A model generated the notes under the pieces. It was not told the origin of the DNA and did no database searches. It saw only the letters and a list, made by a program, of their open reading frames with translations. Position numbers and translations under genes: made by a program. From Floccularia luteovirens (taxonomy: Eukaryota; Basidiomycota; Agaricomycetes; Agaricales; Squamanitaceae): 64,000 nucleotides of DNA. Location: contig VSJF01000004.1 in assembly GCA_009739215.1 (NCBI GenBank), positions 868,001 through 932,000 on the forward strand, in the 5' to 3' direction. Position 1 is the first letter of the stretch; every line of letters starts with the position of its first letter. Of the stretch, positions 1 to 13,104 are shown piece after piece.

Positions 1-34
1 GTTTGAAATAATACAGGATGGGTAAACGAGGTCT

Positions 35-1172
35 CTAATTACCCAGGTAGAGGTGGCCAAGTGCTGTTGGCTGACCATTATTATCCATGAGCGCAATGGC
101 CGGATTGAAGTTGATTATGCCAGGTAAGGCGCCTACGAACCGATATATCAATGAACGGGATACGGTGAATTTAACGGCTCATCTTACCAAATGCAAAGTA
201 ACGCTCAATCCATGGTGCATTGTCCATAAAAGATTTCACATCCCCCATAAAGTTGAAGGCCTGATCAGTAGTAGGTTGAGTTCCACCATTGAAGTCCTAA
301 TTCAAAAGTTAGTAGGAATCAGTACCAGAAAAACAAATGCACAAACCTCACACGCAAATTCAGTAACCCAGATGTTCATCCCAAAAGTGTTATGTACTTT
401 TGACAGGAAATCGTTCATCTGCTGGGCGCTGGTACCGTAGTAATGGAAGGCCAAAAAATCGATCTACAGGGATTCAGCTGCCAAAACATTGCATACAGCC
501 TATATTACGCACAGTGCAGCCCTGGCATGCCAAGAGGAAACTTTTCATCCATTGGAAGCCACGATCTGTACCTGTAGGTGCCGGAGAACCGAGTCGGAAA
601 CCCTTCTGTTTCCATTTCTGTATGTTATTCATCCAGAATTGAGCAGCAGCTTGAGGGGACAGGTTGGATTGACTAGGATCATCGGGTCTAATATCATGAT
701 AAATAAGGGGAAACATGGAGAGGTTCACATGGTATTTACTCATTAGGCCCTAGGAGGACCGTAGGAGGTAAATTGGGTAGCTGTTGTTCGCATTGCGCCA
801 ATTGAGTAGGGCCCCAGAGCATGGGGACAAATTCCATCCCAGCAGCAGCAGCTGTGGACGGCGCAACACAACTCCAGGTGTAAACTCTGTAGATTAGCTA
901 TAGTGAATGCTATAATCGAAATTGGAAGTGACAACACCTCACGTATTAGCAGTCGGGGATTCGAAGTTAAGAAGGTCATTGGCTTGCGGATCATTCCAAG
1001 CAAGACCAACTTTACCAATGGAAGTATCACGTTCGTCCTTGGCCAAGATTTCGTGGCCACTAGAATGACGAGATATATGGTGAGAACCCCCGATGGAGAG
1101 AGCTGTAACGGTGGTAGGTCCGGTGATAGCTAAAGAAGAGATTGCAAGAAGGCTGAGCAATTTTGTGGCCAT
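35..1172 (-). CDS. Secreted GH128-like (Asl1-type) glucanase
   Basis: Predicted secreted glycoside hydrolase of the 'glycosyl hydrolase catalytic core' family (GH128), whose characterised fungal members cleave beta-1,3-glucan. The ATG at 1172 opens a hydrophobic signal peptide (MATKLLSLLAISSLAI). After splicing the exons read GLAWNDP, then VYTWSC, EFVPMLWG, LLGPNEPDDPSQSN, GFRLGSPAPT, DFLAFHYYGT, NIWVTEFAC and a C-terminal ALGHLYLGN before TAG at 35-37. The Glu in GPNEP and the Glu in TEF are the expected catalytic pair. At least three introns are needed, for example with donors near 958 and 738. The protein is about 300 residues, normal for the family. Exact borders of the middle introns were not all resolved. 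The family is clear by motif; substrate is inferred. Confidence 0.82.
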
Positions 1173-3405
1173 TGTAAAGAACAATGCATGGCTTTGACGA
1201 GTTCTAACTTTACTTATAGAGGGGCGTTTGTGAAAAGAGGTGTGGGCGGTCCTGATGGACCGAGCGAAGAATCAAAACTGAGGTTCTTACCCGGGCCCGC
1301 ACTAGTATATCAGTACCAGTATCGGTCAAAGAGTCAAAATTGAGATTCATACTACATGTACAATGTACATATAGAACGTCTGATGCATTTTGTATATATG
1401 ATATCGGAGGAACTGTCACATCAAAAGTGCATGTGACATCCCATTTTGGAACTGATAGCCTTCACCACTATTTCGACGTTCATATTCAGGACTGTCTCAG
1501 AAAAGATCTAATGTATGCCTTTGGAGATGTAGATGAGGAGGTCATATACGAGATTCCAATGGACCTTCGAGCAGCAAGGCGACGACATAAATTTTTTTAT
1601 CAATTGACAAGTTGTTCACATTCGCAACTACCGCATTTTAAACCACCCAAACCTAAACAGCACGCACAAAGCTTATGTCAACGTGTTGATATGTGTGAAT
1701 ATAGAACCCCATACATAGATCACGTCAATATATATATATAAGTATCGCGCGGCACACGAAGACATATATATACTGGACATTGAGCTCTTCGCGTATTTTA
1801 ATAACATAGCATAGATAATAAGTGAATTCCTTGGTTCACAGCTTCATCTTAATGGTAATGGCAAATCTGAAGTCCCGCCAAAACTCGATATCATACTCTT
1901 CACCTTTGATGAACTTCCCACCGCCATAAGCTTTTGATATGGGCAGATTCCCATTGCGACGATCACGTTATGACATCTGTGTCAACATGAGCATGCGGGG
2001 ACTACTGATATGTGATATCAAAGATTTTGCGCCCTTCCTGAAACACCTTCTGAAATAGAAGCAACTCAAGTGGCATCCTGCTAGCTTATGAAATGTGCAG
2101 AGTGGGAAGCTCCTGCTCGTCTTAGGTTTTCTTGGTCCTTCGATGATCGCACAATTGGGAAGAATGCTCAAACACAGAATAATCAAGAGGGGATAGGGTT
2201 CAACTTTCAACCTCTGTGCTGCCTTGTAGAATTCCGCCATTCATGAAAAACCATCAGACACCAATAACGTATGCGACATCAGAATTTGGAGTGCAGAGAT
2301 CGGTGTGTCCATAGCTGTTTTCTCGACCTCTTAAGGTCACCAAAGAAGGTCACCCACACTTACTCAGTCCCAAAAAGGTGATTAATTTATGCAACAAAAC
2401 AAACAAGTCCAAGCAGGTTTACACCGCCTCGAGTCGTATGTCTTCCACACACAAACCACTCTAGCTAAACAAAATTATGAAACGGCCGACGACAATGCCC
2501 CAATATGACCCACCCTCCTCAGGCAGTATTTCTTCATTTCTTCGTTAAGATCATAGATAGGGAGCATATGGTTCATTGATATCACGAGGGAGCTTCAGCT
2601 TCAGGATCCACATACAATTACACATCTGTTCTTCCACATTACTCGGATTTGATCTTCGAAGTTATGGAAAGTGGATTGTGACATGAAACCTGAACATAGA
2701 TAAATTCAGGAAGGGGAGACGACTGAGTTATTGAAGGAGAGCTCAGCTTGCGGGAGTCTGGTAGCAACAATAACTAAAATAGTAAGTATCATTGTCCTGA
2801 GCGAGATCATCGTGACAGTGGTCTCACTCCACAATATCAACACCCCTCATTGCTCTGGCTAATCACCTCTACTTGTGGTGTTGACATGGGCGTGGACGTG
2901 TTAGCCATTCTCTGTAGTCAACCAACATCAGCTTGTCATACGCACAAGTCAACTAAGGCAGCTTTGATACCATCTTGAAACTTGGTTCTTCAGACTCCCG
3001 CATCATTCAAATGAATCATCATGAGAAAGGACCCCTTTGTATCAACAGTCCTCATACTTTTTTTTCTTAGATAAAACCATTCCAGAGTCCAAACCCACAG
3101 AGCCGGCAACTGGTATTATCAGGTATGCTATGCACTACGCATCAAAACATTCGTTCTTCAGTTGGAAGCACCCACACCCTTGAAATATCAAATCCATGAC
3201 TTGTATTGCCTTGCATCAACCGCTCAACGGTACGTTTCACAGTTTGATCTTGGTGAATCCGCAACATCTTTGTATCAACCATCAATGTTTTGCTATATTA
3301 CAATCCCCATACCTGTCATATCTGGATCAGATAAATGAGCAGGAAATTGCTATGTTTTTTGCCCCAACCCACCCCACTTCCACCATCGATTTCCCGTTTA
3401 CTGAA
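1173..3405. other. Intergenic, 2.2 kb, mostly featureless
   Basis: No convincing gene between the GH128-like gene and the first PEBP-like gene. It should hold the promoters of both. Open frames at 1210-1419 (-) and 1340-1741 (+) start at TTG and resemble nothing I know. A short AT repeat lies near 1728-1740. A possible short minus-strand gene or relic at 1836-2240 is listed separately. Confidence 0.55.
1836..2240 (-). CDS. Possible short gene or gene relic, unrecognised
   Basis: On the minus strand an ATG at 2240 opens a 90-codon frame beginning MAEFYKAAQRLKVEPYPLL. A second minus frame, 1836 to about 1965, encodes an aromatic and charged segment containing AYGGGKFIKGEEYDIEFW and ending FAITIKMKL before TGA. 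The amino-acid make-up of this second segment looks like real protein. The two frames could be joined by one short intron, but I could not fix a donor/acceptor pair. I do not recognise the family. It may be the decayed end of a once longer gene. Treat as a weak prediction. Confidence 0.25.
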
Positions 3406-4354
3406 ATGTTGAGTGCCACTGCAGCCTTGATTATCATTTCGGTATTCCAAACAGTGAACGGCCGAGTCAATGCGTTGTCACCACTACAAAATGTAACATC
3501 AGCCTTCACACAAGTGAAAATAGTTCCGGACATTCTTCCTACTTTCCGTCCTGCAGCTCTCTTAAATTTAACATTTGCAGCTTCTCCTCAAGGCCAGGCA
3601 GTAAATGTGACACCCGGTGTTTTCTTGTCTACACAGCGTGAGTACTTACAAAAGTCAAATCTTTCACATTATTCTAACAACCTATAAAGAGACTACAACT
3701 GCACCACAGCTTTTTATGGACTCCAACTCAACGTCAAAGTCGAATAAAAATGGCACCTTCGTCGTTGCTATGATTGATCCTGACGCACCGAGTCCCCAAA
3801 TGCCTACTTTCGCGCAAATCCTTCACTTCCTTGGTGGAGACTTCAAAAGTAATAGCAGTAGTCATTTATTAGTAAATTCCACTCCTGCTTCGATGGAATA
3901 TATAGCACCAGGACCACCTGCAGGATCGGATCCGCATCGGTTAGTATCTGAAGATTGGCAGGTTGATGTATTCACTAACTTCGGTTAATCATCTAGCTAT
4001 GTGTTAGTGGTGTACAACCAACCCGCGAATTTTTCCGATCATGTTACCTCATTTGTGAACGGTTCCACATCACGCGAAAATTTCAGCCTATCGTCTTTCG
4101 CAAAGTCGCTTCGCCTTGGTAACCCAATTGCGGGGAACTTCTTCTTTGTTAGCCCAGCCGATAATACCACCACTACTTCGTCCACTGCACCTGTTCCTTC
4201 TACTTCGGCGGCTGAGTCATCGGCTACAGAGGCTACTTCCTCTACGCCGACACCGCAAAGGCCAGGTAATGGCTCAGGTAAAAGATATGCAGTGGATGGA
4301 TTGGGTATGACTACTATAATATTGGTTGCCCTGACATTTTGCGGACTCGTTTAA
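3406..4354 (+). CDS. Secreted PEBP-like protein, copy A
   Basis: Phosphatidylethanolamine-binding-protein (PEBP) family, a fold that binds anionic ligands; the role of secreted fungal forms is uncertain. Three exons (3406-3637, 3690-3939, 3997-4354) join in frame to 279 residues. A signal peptide starts at 3406 (MLSATAALIIISVF); an earlier in-frame ATG at 3352 is less likely because it pushes the hydrophobic segment inward. The diagnostic motifs are IDPDAPSPQ, then LGGDF, then PPAGSDPHR spliced to YVLVVYNQPA. After the PEBP core comes a Ser/Thr/Pro-rich stalk and a hydrophobic C-terminus ending TFCGLV, suggesting a membrane or GPI anchor. Many NxS/T sequons are visible. Copy B at 5148 has the same intron positions, so the pair is a tandem duplication. 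Confidence 0.88.
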
Positions 4355-5147
4355 CGCTAAAACTTGCTACATTGATCCAATAGGGCTCAATGAATCAAAT
4401 TTTGTGTACCGGATAATATATAAGATAGCTTATACTGTTCATTTTTGTATGTGCCTGCTTCTCACAAGTGTTGCTGATAAACACAATGTCAACAATCTTG
4501 CCAGTTCATTCACATTTAATCTGCAACTTCAAGTTATATGTGAGAAACTTGACCATATATTCAGATAAACGTGATCGATCACTTAATCTCTTTCACTGAA
4601 GTTCCATTGCCACAGTGATAATTGAGGAGCCTGGATGTGATTATGATACTAATAGTCCTGTCACTCTAAAAACAGAATTGTTTGTCGTCTTCTACGTTAA
4701 CTGTGATGCCATTTATATTTATAGGTGTTGGGTCGTGAGTATTTCTTTATACCGCCGAGCGCTTGAGGTTCAAGAAATTGGAAATGATTCTCACAAACGC
4801 AGTTCTTCAACTTCTTTTCCGCTAAGCTGGGTTACGTTCATCTCCCATTGAATGCTACATAAGTTATATGTGCGAGTCACTTTGCGTGCGGAGTATGTAT
4901 TAGATATTTATTTGAACAGTTGGAGGGTTGTTATTTGCCTTCATACTGGTGTTATGTCTTGATACACTAGGGCTATGGGGAACGGTAGGCTTGTTTTGGC
5001 CGATTCGGAACTTCTTTAACCAACACTGCATCATAGACGTTATATGGAAAAAACATCCCAGCACCATTATTCTATATATATTCGTTGGAAGTTAACACTA
5101 TGTTGGCTCACGGCTTCGCCCATATTGTCGGTCTACTCACAGTTGAG
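4355..5147. other. Intergenic between PEBP copies
   Basis: No gene seen. It holds the 3' region of copy A and the promoter of copy B. A TATA-like stretch (TATATATA) lies near 5073-5080, about 70 bases before the copy B start. The short frame at 4615-4851 opens at a non-ATG codon and has no recognisable content. Confidence 0.5.
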
Positions 5148-6168
5148 ATGCTGTCGCCCATTGTGCTTGTGCTTGCAACGTCTGTCCTGCATACCGTATT
5201 CAGTCAGTCCGACTCAGATGCACTAGCAAACGTAACATCAGCATTCGAACAAGCGCAAATTGTTCCAAATGTTCTCCCCACATTTAATCCGACAGCACTT
5301 GTCAATCTAACCTTCACTGACCCAACTCAATCTCAAGGTTTAAATGTGACTCCGGGTGCTCTCTTGACTACGCAAGGTGAGTTTATCAGTCCCAAACGCT
5401 TTATGTACTCACTTCGTAATCGCAGAGACTGCAACTGAGCCCCAGATAATTCTGGACGCTGGCAATGCTACGGACGCTACCGCAGGATCAAACCAGACCT
5501 TCGTAATAGCTTTAATTGATCCAGATGCACCCACTCCTCAGATGCCGACTAATGCCCAATTTCTCCACTTCCTTGGTGGGGACTTCCAAAGTGATCCAAG
5601 TGACGGGTCACTCACAAACACCAGCGCTGCTCTGAGGGAATTTTTCCCACCGTCGCCACCTGCAGGATCGGACCCACACCGGTCGGTACACTATATATTG
5701 TGACTATGTTCTGTTGGCTGATGTTGGTGAATGTATAGTTATGTATTAGTGGTGTACAATCAACCTGCTGATTTCGACAGTAACGGGCCTTCTCTTATTA
5801 ATAGCACCAGCTCGCGAAGCAACTTCAGTCTGTCCGGCTTTGCGAATAGCACAGGTCTTGGAGATCCTATTGCAGGTAACTACTTCTTAGTTGGTCCTGC
5901 CAGCAACTCTACAGCGAATTCCTCTGCATCTTCCACTGTATCATCCGCCTTACCGATGACGCCCATTTTCACGTTCACTCAACCTTCTGCTTCCACATCA
6001 ATTCTCTCCATTCCATCAACTCCAAGTCCTGTCTCCACTAACTCATCTCCCTCACCCTCATCATCATCAGTAGCAGCAAGTGGTTCCGCGAAAGTGTTCG
6101 TGATGAATAAATGGAGTTTGCTCGTTGCAGCCTTTGCGATTACTTGGACTGTATATGTTGTAGCTTGA
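5148..6168 (+). CDS. Secreted PEBP-like protein, copy B
   Basis: Paralogue of the gene at 3406. Three exons (5148-5376, 5426-5681, 5739-6168) join to 304 residues with intron phases identical to copy A. I chose the ATG at 5148 because it opens directly on a signal peptide (MLSPIVLVLATSVLHTVFSQ); an in-frame ATG at 5100 would add 16 residues. Core motifs are IDPDAPTPQ, LGGDF and PPAGSDPHR followed by YVLVVYNQPA. The Ser/Thr/Pro-rich stalk is longer than in copy A and ends in a hydrophobic segment (WSLLVAAFAITWTVYVVA), consistent with a GPI-anchor signal or a single membrane span. N-glycosylation sequons are frequent. Ligand and role are unknown; a surface or secreted location is inferred. Confidence 0.88.
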
Positions 6169-6409
6169 TGATATTAAGGAGAAATTGGGACAGGACAATC
6201 GTACCGTCAGAATGTAGTAGTGGTTATAAAACTAAAAAATCCAATCAACTTTCGTGCAAGTATACACTTATGTGTATATATGTTGGAGTATTGTCTGCCG
6301 ACTGTGTGTTCTTGCTTGTGACAAGTGGCGTCGATAAACACAGGAACAACAAAACAATTGATATGACAATGAATTATTTACCAGTAAACTTACGCTAACT
6401 TTTACGAAC

Positions 6410-6883
6410 ATGGCTCTTGCAAGACCAGCAGTGCGTGGCATCCTTCTTCGGCGTTTTTCTGCTGAACATTCCATTTAGACGAAACTTCCCCCAGGAGCAA
6501 ATCGCATCTTGTTTGTAAAAAATCTAAATTATCAAATTACTGGAGATGACTTGTATGACTTGTTTGGGAGGTATGGGAACATTCGTCAAATACGCATAGG
6601 GAACGAGCAAAAGACGAAGGGGACTGCATTTGTAGTATTTGACGATGTCATGGATGTGAGTAAATGCGAATGCATATTGTAATCATGTCCACTAATTTTG
6701 TTGGCTATTTAGGCAAAAAATGCACTTGACCACCTGAACGGCTTCCACCTTCAAGAGCGTTATATTGTAGTTCTTTATCATATGCCTGCAAAACAAGATG
6801 CCGCTGCAGCAAAAGCAGATTTGGCCCGGCGCGAAGAGGAGTTAGCACAGCTGAAGAAGAAACACGATATTGGAGATATCTGA
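6410..6883 (+). CDS. SF3B6: Splicing factor 3b subunit 6 (p14)
   Basis: Small RRM protein of the U2 snRNP SF3b complex that sits at the branch-point adenosine. Three exons (6410-6430, 6479-6655, 6713-6883) join to 122 residues. The first exon codes for only seven residues (MALARPA); its intron runs from GTGCGT to TTTAG and restores the conserved lead-in TKLPPGANRILFVKNL. RNP2 (LFVKNL) and RNP1 (KGTAFVVF) are both visible, as are QIRIG and the YIVVLYH segment typical of p14. The C-terminus is a charged helix. Length matches the family (about 125 residues). Without the tiny first exon the frame would hit a stop at 6476-6478, so the splice choice is well supported. Confidence 0.93.
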
Positions 6884-9416
6884 AAAAACTGTCAACGTAT
6901 GCTCTGCTGTGGTCATATATAGTGAATTTCGGGGCTCATACTCATATCCGTCTAGACCTGACATTGAGAATGTTTGCCTCCAGTGAAACCTCAATATATG
7001 GAACACTATTGTGGTCAGAAGAAGTCTGCAAGCACTGTGGATCAAGACATGCTGATTTTAATATTTCTCCCCGTACATGCGGTAGGCGGTGTACTGCGGG
7101 CTATCTACATAATAGCGGGAGCGTGTTCCATGTCACATGTTGATAGATCTGTCTATTAATTATTCTCTTGTTCAGTGCATTCCGGGCATTTTTTGTCAAT
7201 ATGAGGGGTGTACTGCTGGGGGAATTGATGACTAAAAACCCTTTAGTTTTGTGAATCATAAGATATTTGCATACGTACTATTGCCAGCAAGTCTGGTTAC
7301 AAACGGGCGGTTGACAATCTGGTGGGTGCACTGGACTGAATTTGCAATTGACTAGGTTGCACTTGATCTGATCAATGTGCTGGAGCATTATTTTGTCTGT
7401 TCAATCGTGGTTATTGCTTCTCACCTCTTCGTCTGGCTAGAATGGCCAACTCTCGTTAAGGAAAGACTATAGAAGAATTAAAGGTTGACGAACCAAAGTG
7501 ATGCCGTGGCCACATCTGAAAATCACTAAATATTTCTCTTATAGATGATGAGCATTAAGAATGCTTACTGCTTGTAGTAGTTCCTCACCCTGGATCGAAG
7601 CAAATCAGTCAGTTGTATCAGTTATACGTCTCAACCCTTACTCACCTACGCCAGTAGCACATAGTTGATATGGGAGAGAGGCATCACCTTGGTTCTCGTT
7701 ATATACATATCGATGTGATCAGTGCTTCCCTCACAGGCCGCGAGGCAATTGGTCCGTCTTGCAGTCAGGACCGTTCCTGATGTCATCTAGGATTTAATAA
7801 CATCCTGAAAGTAGCGTTCTCAAGATCAAAAAAGGTGAGAGCTGCCTAGTAAAGTTGATTCACAACTATGGAAGCTGCATATAGGCATTCATATCATCGG
7901 GAATTGGTTGAGCCGCGTGAGAGACGCATATCGATGTGCACAAGTACAAGGCTTGTGGATCCGGTCAAACTCTACCCAGAATGAATGTCCTGTGTGATAT
8001 AAAATTTCTGGAGAAGAATGATTAGGTTTCACTGGAGTCCTGGCCTCCTGGCCATCATATATTCCAAAATTTATGGATGCCCTAATCGAGAAAAAACTAA
8101 TCGAACCAGTCACGAAAGATAGGACTCCAAGCTTGGTATCTTTGTCAAATTCAATTCTTATCAAGCACATTGATACGATGTGTAATATTCCGTGTCTGGT
8201 TGGCCCTGGGTGCTTTTAAATATAATATGTATGCTGACATCCATTTGCAGAACGATATGAATCAAGTTGTGTAGCGAGTGGACCAAACTTCTGGCTTGCG
8301 GATCGGACATCATGTTGGCAAACCCCCTGCATTTGAACTATTTGAAATAGGTATGTAATTTCTGTCAGGTCTTGTATGTATATTTGCCCAGATATAAATG
8401 TAACCTAGGTATCGGATTATCGCCCCTGTCAGTGATTTCTTTAATGCTCCCGCAACCCGTAATCCAGAATTCCTTGGTTCTCTGATACCTTCCCAAAACA
8501 ACATGGCTTGCTGGAGCATGTCCCAAACGTGATAACGGCCTTTCAGGATGGAAACACATGCGTCAGTCTTCGCGGTTGTATTATGTACCAGAAGGGTCTC
8601 CTATTTTGACGTCGTTCCTCGGAGTAGAAACGCAGAATTCAATGAGTCGATGAGGGCGTTCCTACAGACAGCGGAATAGTTGGCCAAAAGAAGCCACGGC
8701 TGTCGTTGCATCGTGGTATCCCTGGCTGATAGCGTCTATTTCATATCTTAGTAGCATGTTTACTGAGGATTTTCTTGTGATCACACTAGACGCTTATAAA
8801 CGCCTCGGTCGTAGGTTCAGGATACTTCTGCTTATCGATGGAACATATAATGGACCAATCTCCACCTTCATCAATTCTTTAGTACCCTCATGACACAAGA
8901 AATGCCAGCGAATTAATTATCGCAACCCGACAGGGTGGCTCAATTCTTACTCACACATTCAGTCTCCATGCTAAACGCTCGCGGGAGGAAGGGAAATTTC
9001 TCCCGTCTAGTGAATTTTAATCGATACTACCCTTTATGATCCCTCATGCCCTTTTAAGTCGACAGCCAAACTCGTGCATTGGCACAGAACGTCATTCATT
9101 GTTTAGATGTCCTTGGACCTGCTTTATTTAACAGTTTTCGGATTGGACATTCTGTGTACGGGACCATTATTCTCATTTGGTTATTCACTAATTGGAAAGA
9201 CTTCAGAAAGATGATTTATTAGATCGCTAACTATAAGGCTTCGAATTCAAATCTTATGAGAAGTGTTCTTCTTTAACAAAGAATTCCACTGAAGTGGGGT
9301 ACTCCACAACACGTCTTCACAATCTACACCCAATCTGCAACTTATGAGTGACACAGTAGTAACGATAAGTATATAATCTATTATACAACTGTGGTAAGGA
9401 CACAAGAGTTCGGTGA
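6884..9416. other. Gene-poor gap, 2.5 kb
   Basis: The longest stretch without a gene I can support. Short minus-strand frames at 7889-8170 and 8310-8559 and a minus-strand stretch near 8650-8745 reading QGYHDATTAVASFGQLFR look mildly protein-like, but they carry stops and shifts and no splice set joins them. It may be the remains of a decayed gene. No terminal repeats, transposase motifs or tRNA were seen. Confidence 0.4.
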
Positions 9417-11036
<1,620 letters not shown>

Positions 11037-11142
11037 TTTTTGAGTGGTGGTGGTTGAGATCAGATCGGAGTTGGAAAAGAAACTTTTGCGGTGTTGTTGT
11101 TAAACTGCCTTTCTCAGATCAAGTCGTTGCTCTATATCCTCA
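11037..11142. promoter_or_regulatory. Shared divergent promoter, FAL1 / SF3A3
   Basis: Only 106 bases separate the start codons of the eIF4A3/Fal1 helicase (-) and SF3A3 (+), so both promoters and both 5' leaders must fit or overlap here. No TATA-like box is visible. Co-expression is an inference from spacing alone. Confidence 0.6.
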
Positions 11143-12977
11143 ATGGACTCAATCTTCGAGATTCAACGCCAGAACCATGAAGAAATCGAGCAGTTCGAAA
11201 GAGCTCTGTATACTCTCCTTTCGAAACCACCCTCAACGCACGACAAAAATCTTCAGAACGAGCACAAAGCTTCACAAATACTCGACCGTATTTCTTCTCG
11301 GGTTGTATCATTAAACAATTTATACCAAGATGAAGATTCAAGAAAAATTGAAATAGATTTGTTGTCAGCACCTTCACAACAGAATGACCTCTCAGAGTTC
11401 TATTCGCGGTTGGTGAAAATCCAAGAACACCACAACAAATACCCTGATTCTGTACCAGGAGGTGTTGACATTGAAATTGCTGCTCTCTTAGATGAACCAA
11501 TCCAAGATGACGAAGAATATGAAGAAGAGGATCGTGAGCAATGTTGCTTTACTGTAAAAGTTCAGATCCGTGCTCATTTTGTCTGCAGCTATTTCTCTTC
11601 TGTTTTCTGGGGAGGAAGCTTACGGGAAATATCTGGATTTGTATACAAATCATACCGCATACAATAACCTAAAAAATATTGGAAAGCGACCTGGGTATCT
11701 TCAGTACCTCGATATTTTGCTTGCTGCTCAGACGCAACCAGTACACTCAGATTTACCAAAAGAGACACGGTTTACAAAAGATTATGAAACGTGTGTCTGC
11801 TTCCTTTTCATAAGACAGTGACCTATCTAAGTACGGTTATATACGACAGATACATAAAAGATCTGTATACGTACTTGCTGTCGTTCACGAAACGAGTACA
11901 ACCATTGGCTGACATCGACACACAACTAAATGGCGCAGAAAAGGATTTCGGGGAGAAGTGGGAAGCACATGAGATCCAAGGCTGGGATGAGGGTAACGTT
12001 GCCAACGCAAAGAGTAATGACGATCACCCCTCGAACGGAATCTGGTGTTCGGCATGTAAGTCAAACAATCAATGAACCGCACAAAGAACTTATATAAGAC
12101 TGCTTTAGGTCAAAAGTTCTACTCAAAGCAAACGGTGTACGATGCACATCTCACGTCAAAGAAACATACAAAAGCTGTGGCAAAACTGGAATCTTCTGGA
12201 GAAGCTCCCTCAAATCCCAACGGATCCCTCCCTAACTCCACTGCCAATCAAGCCACACAACAATCCTCAACAAAGTCTCGACTGCGCAACTCAGCCTACT
12301 TAACACACATGATCACATTTCTCCTTACCAGTCTCGTCCCAACTTTGAATGAAACAAAATCGAATGTCGAACGCAGATTCTCTTTGACTGCTCGGGAACG
12401 TGAGCAAGAACTGCTTGAACAAAACAAACCTCCTCCGGCACCGGCAGCTACAACTGATGGCGTCGAAGAAGAGGAAGAGGAGGAACGAATTTACAACCCA
12501 TTGAAATTACCACTTGGATGGGACGGAAAACCCATTCCTTATTGGTTATATAAACTCCACGGCCTTGGTGTTGAGTACCGATGTGAAATTTGTTCCGACC
12601 ATGTATATATGGGGAGGAAAAACTTCGATCGTCATTTCCAGGTATGATTACGTCCGTGCAACATCAGTTCCATGGTTTGTTGACCGCTGCCTAGGAATCG
12701 AGACATGCTTTTGGTATGCGCGCGTTAGGTCTCCCGAATACAAAACATTTCCATGAAATAACCCGAATCGAGGATGCGTTGTCACGTGCGTGAAACACTT
12801 TCATGGAAAACATTATAATTGACTTCTGTGCTTAATTTTGTAGTTGCTGAGAAGTTAAAACAGGAAGGGCGACATGAGATATTCGAACAAGAGACAATGG
12901 AAGAGCTTGAGGATGATGAGGGTAATGTGTATAACCGAAAGACCTATGAGGATCTGAAGAAACAAGGGTTGATTTAG
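11143..12977 (+). CDS. SF3A3: Splicing factor 3a subunit 3 (SF3a60 / Prp9)
   Basis: Component of the U2 snRNP SF3a complex needed for pre-spliceosome assembly. Six exons (11143-11533, 11589-11790, 11850-12055, 12109-12641, 12695-12785, 12844-12977) join to 518 residues with no frame break. Recognisable segments: an N-terminal [36 protein letters not shown], a first C2H2-type zinc finger ([19 protein letters not shown] then H after four residues), the near-invariant [20 protein letters not shown], the matrin-type finger [35 protein letters not shown], and a C-terminus [12 protein letters not shown]. An acidic Glu-rich patch precedes the PLGWDGKP motif. Size agrees with other family members. 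It faces FAL1 across a 106 bp divergent promoter. Confidence 0.95.
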
Positions 12978-13104
12978 TACTTTATCATTAACCAGTCTAT
13001 TACACTGTACATCATTATTACTCTAATTCTTCTGAAAATATGCTGAAATAGTCACGAGCTTCTAAATAGTGCAATTCTATATTACTACAACTGGAGGTGC
13101 ACAT

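Noticed and set aside
1340..1741. Plus-strand 133-codon frame
   Set aside because: It starts at TTG, has no ATG-led coding potential and ends in an AT repeat; it looks like chance.
12990..13100. Possible tRNA or small RNA in the SF3A3 / synaptojanin gap
   Set aside because: The gap is about 127 bases, AT-rich, with no cloverleaf or B-box-like element visible.
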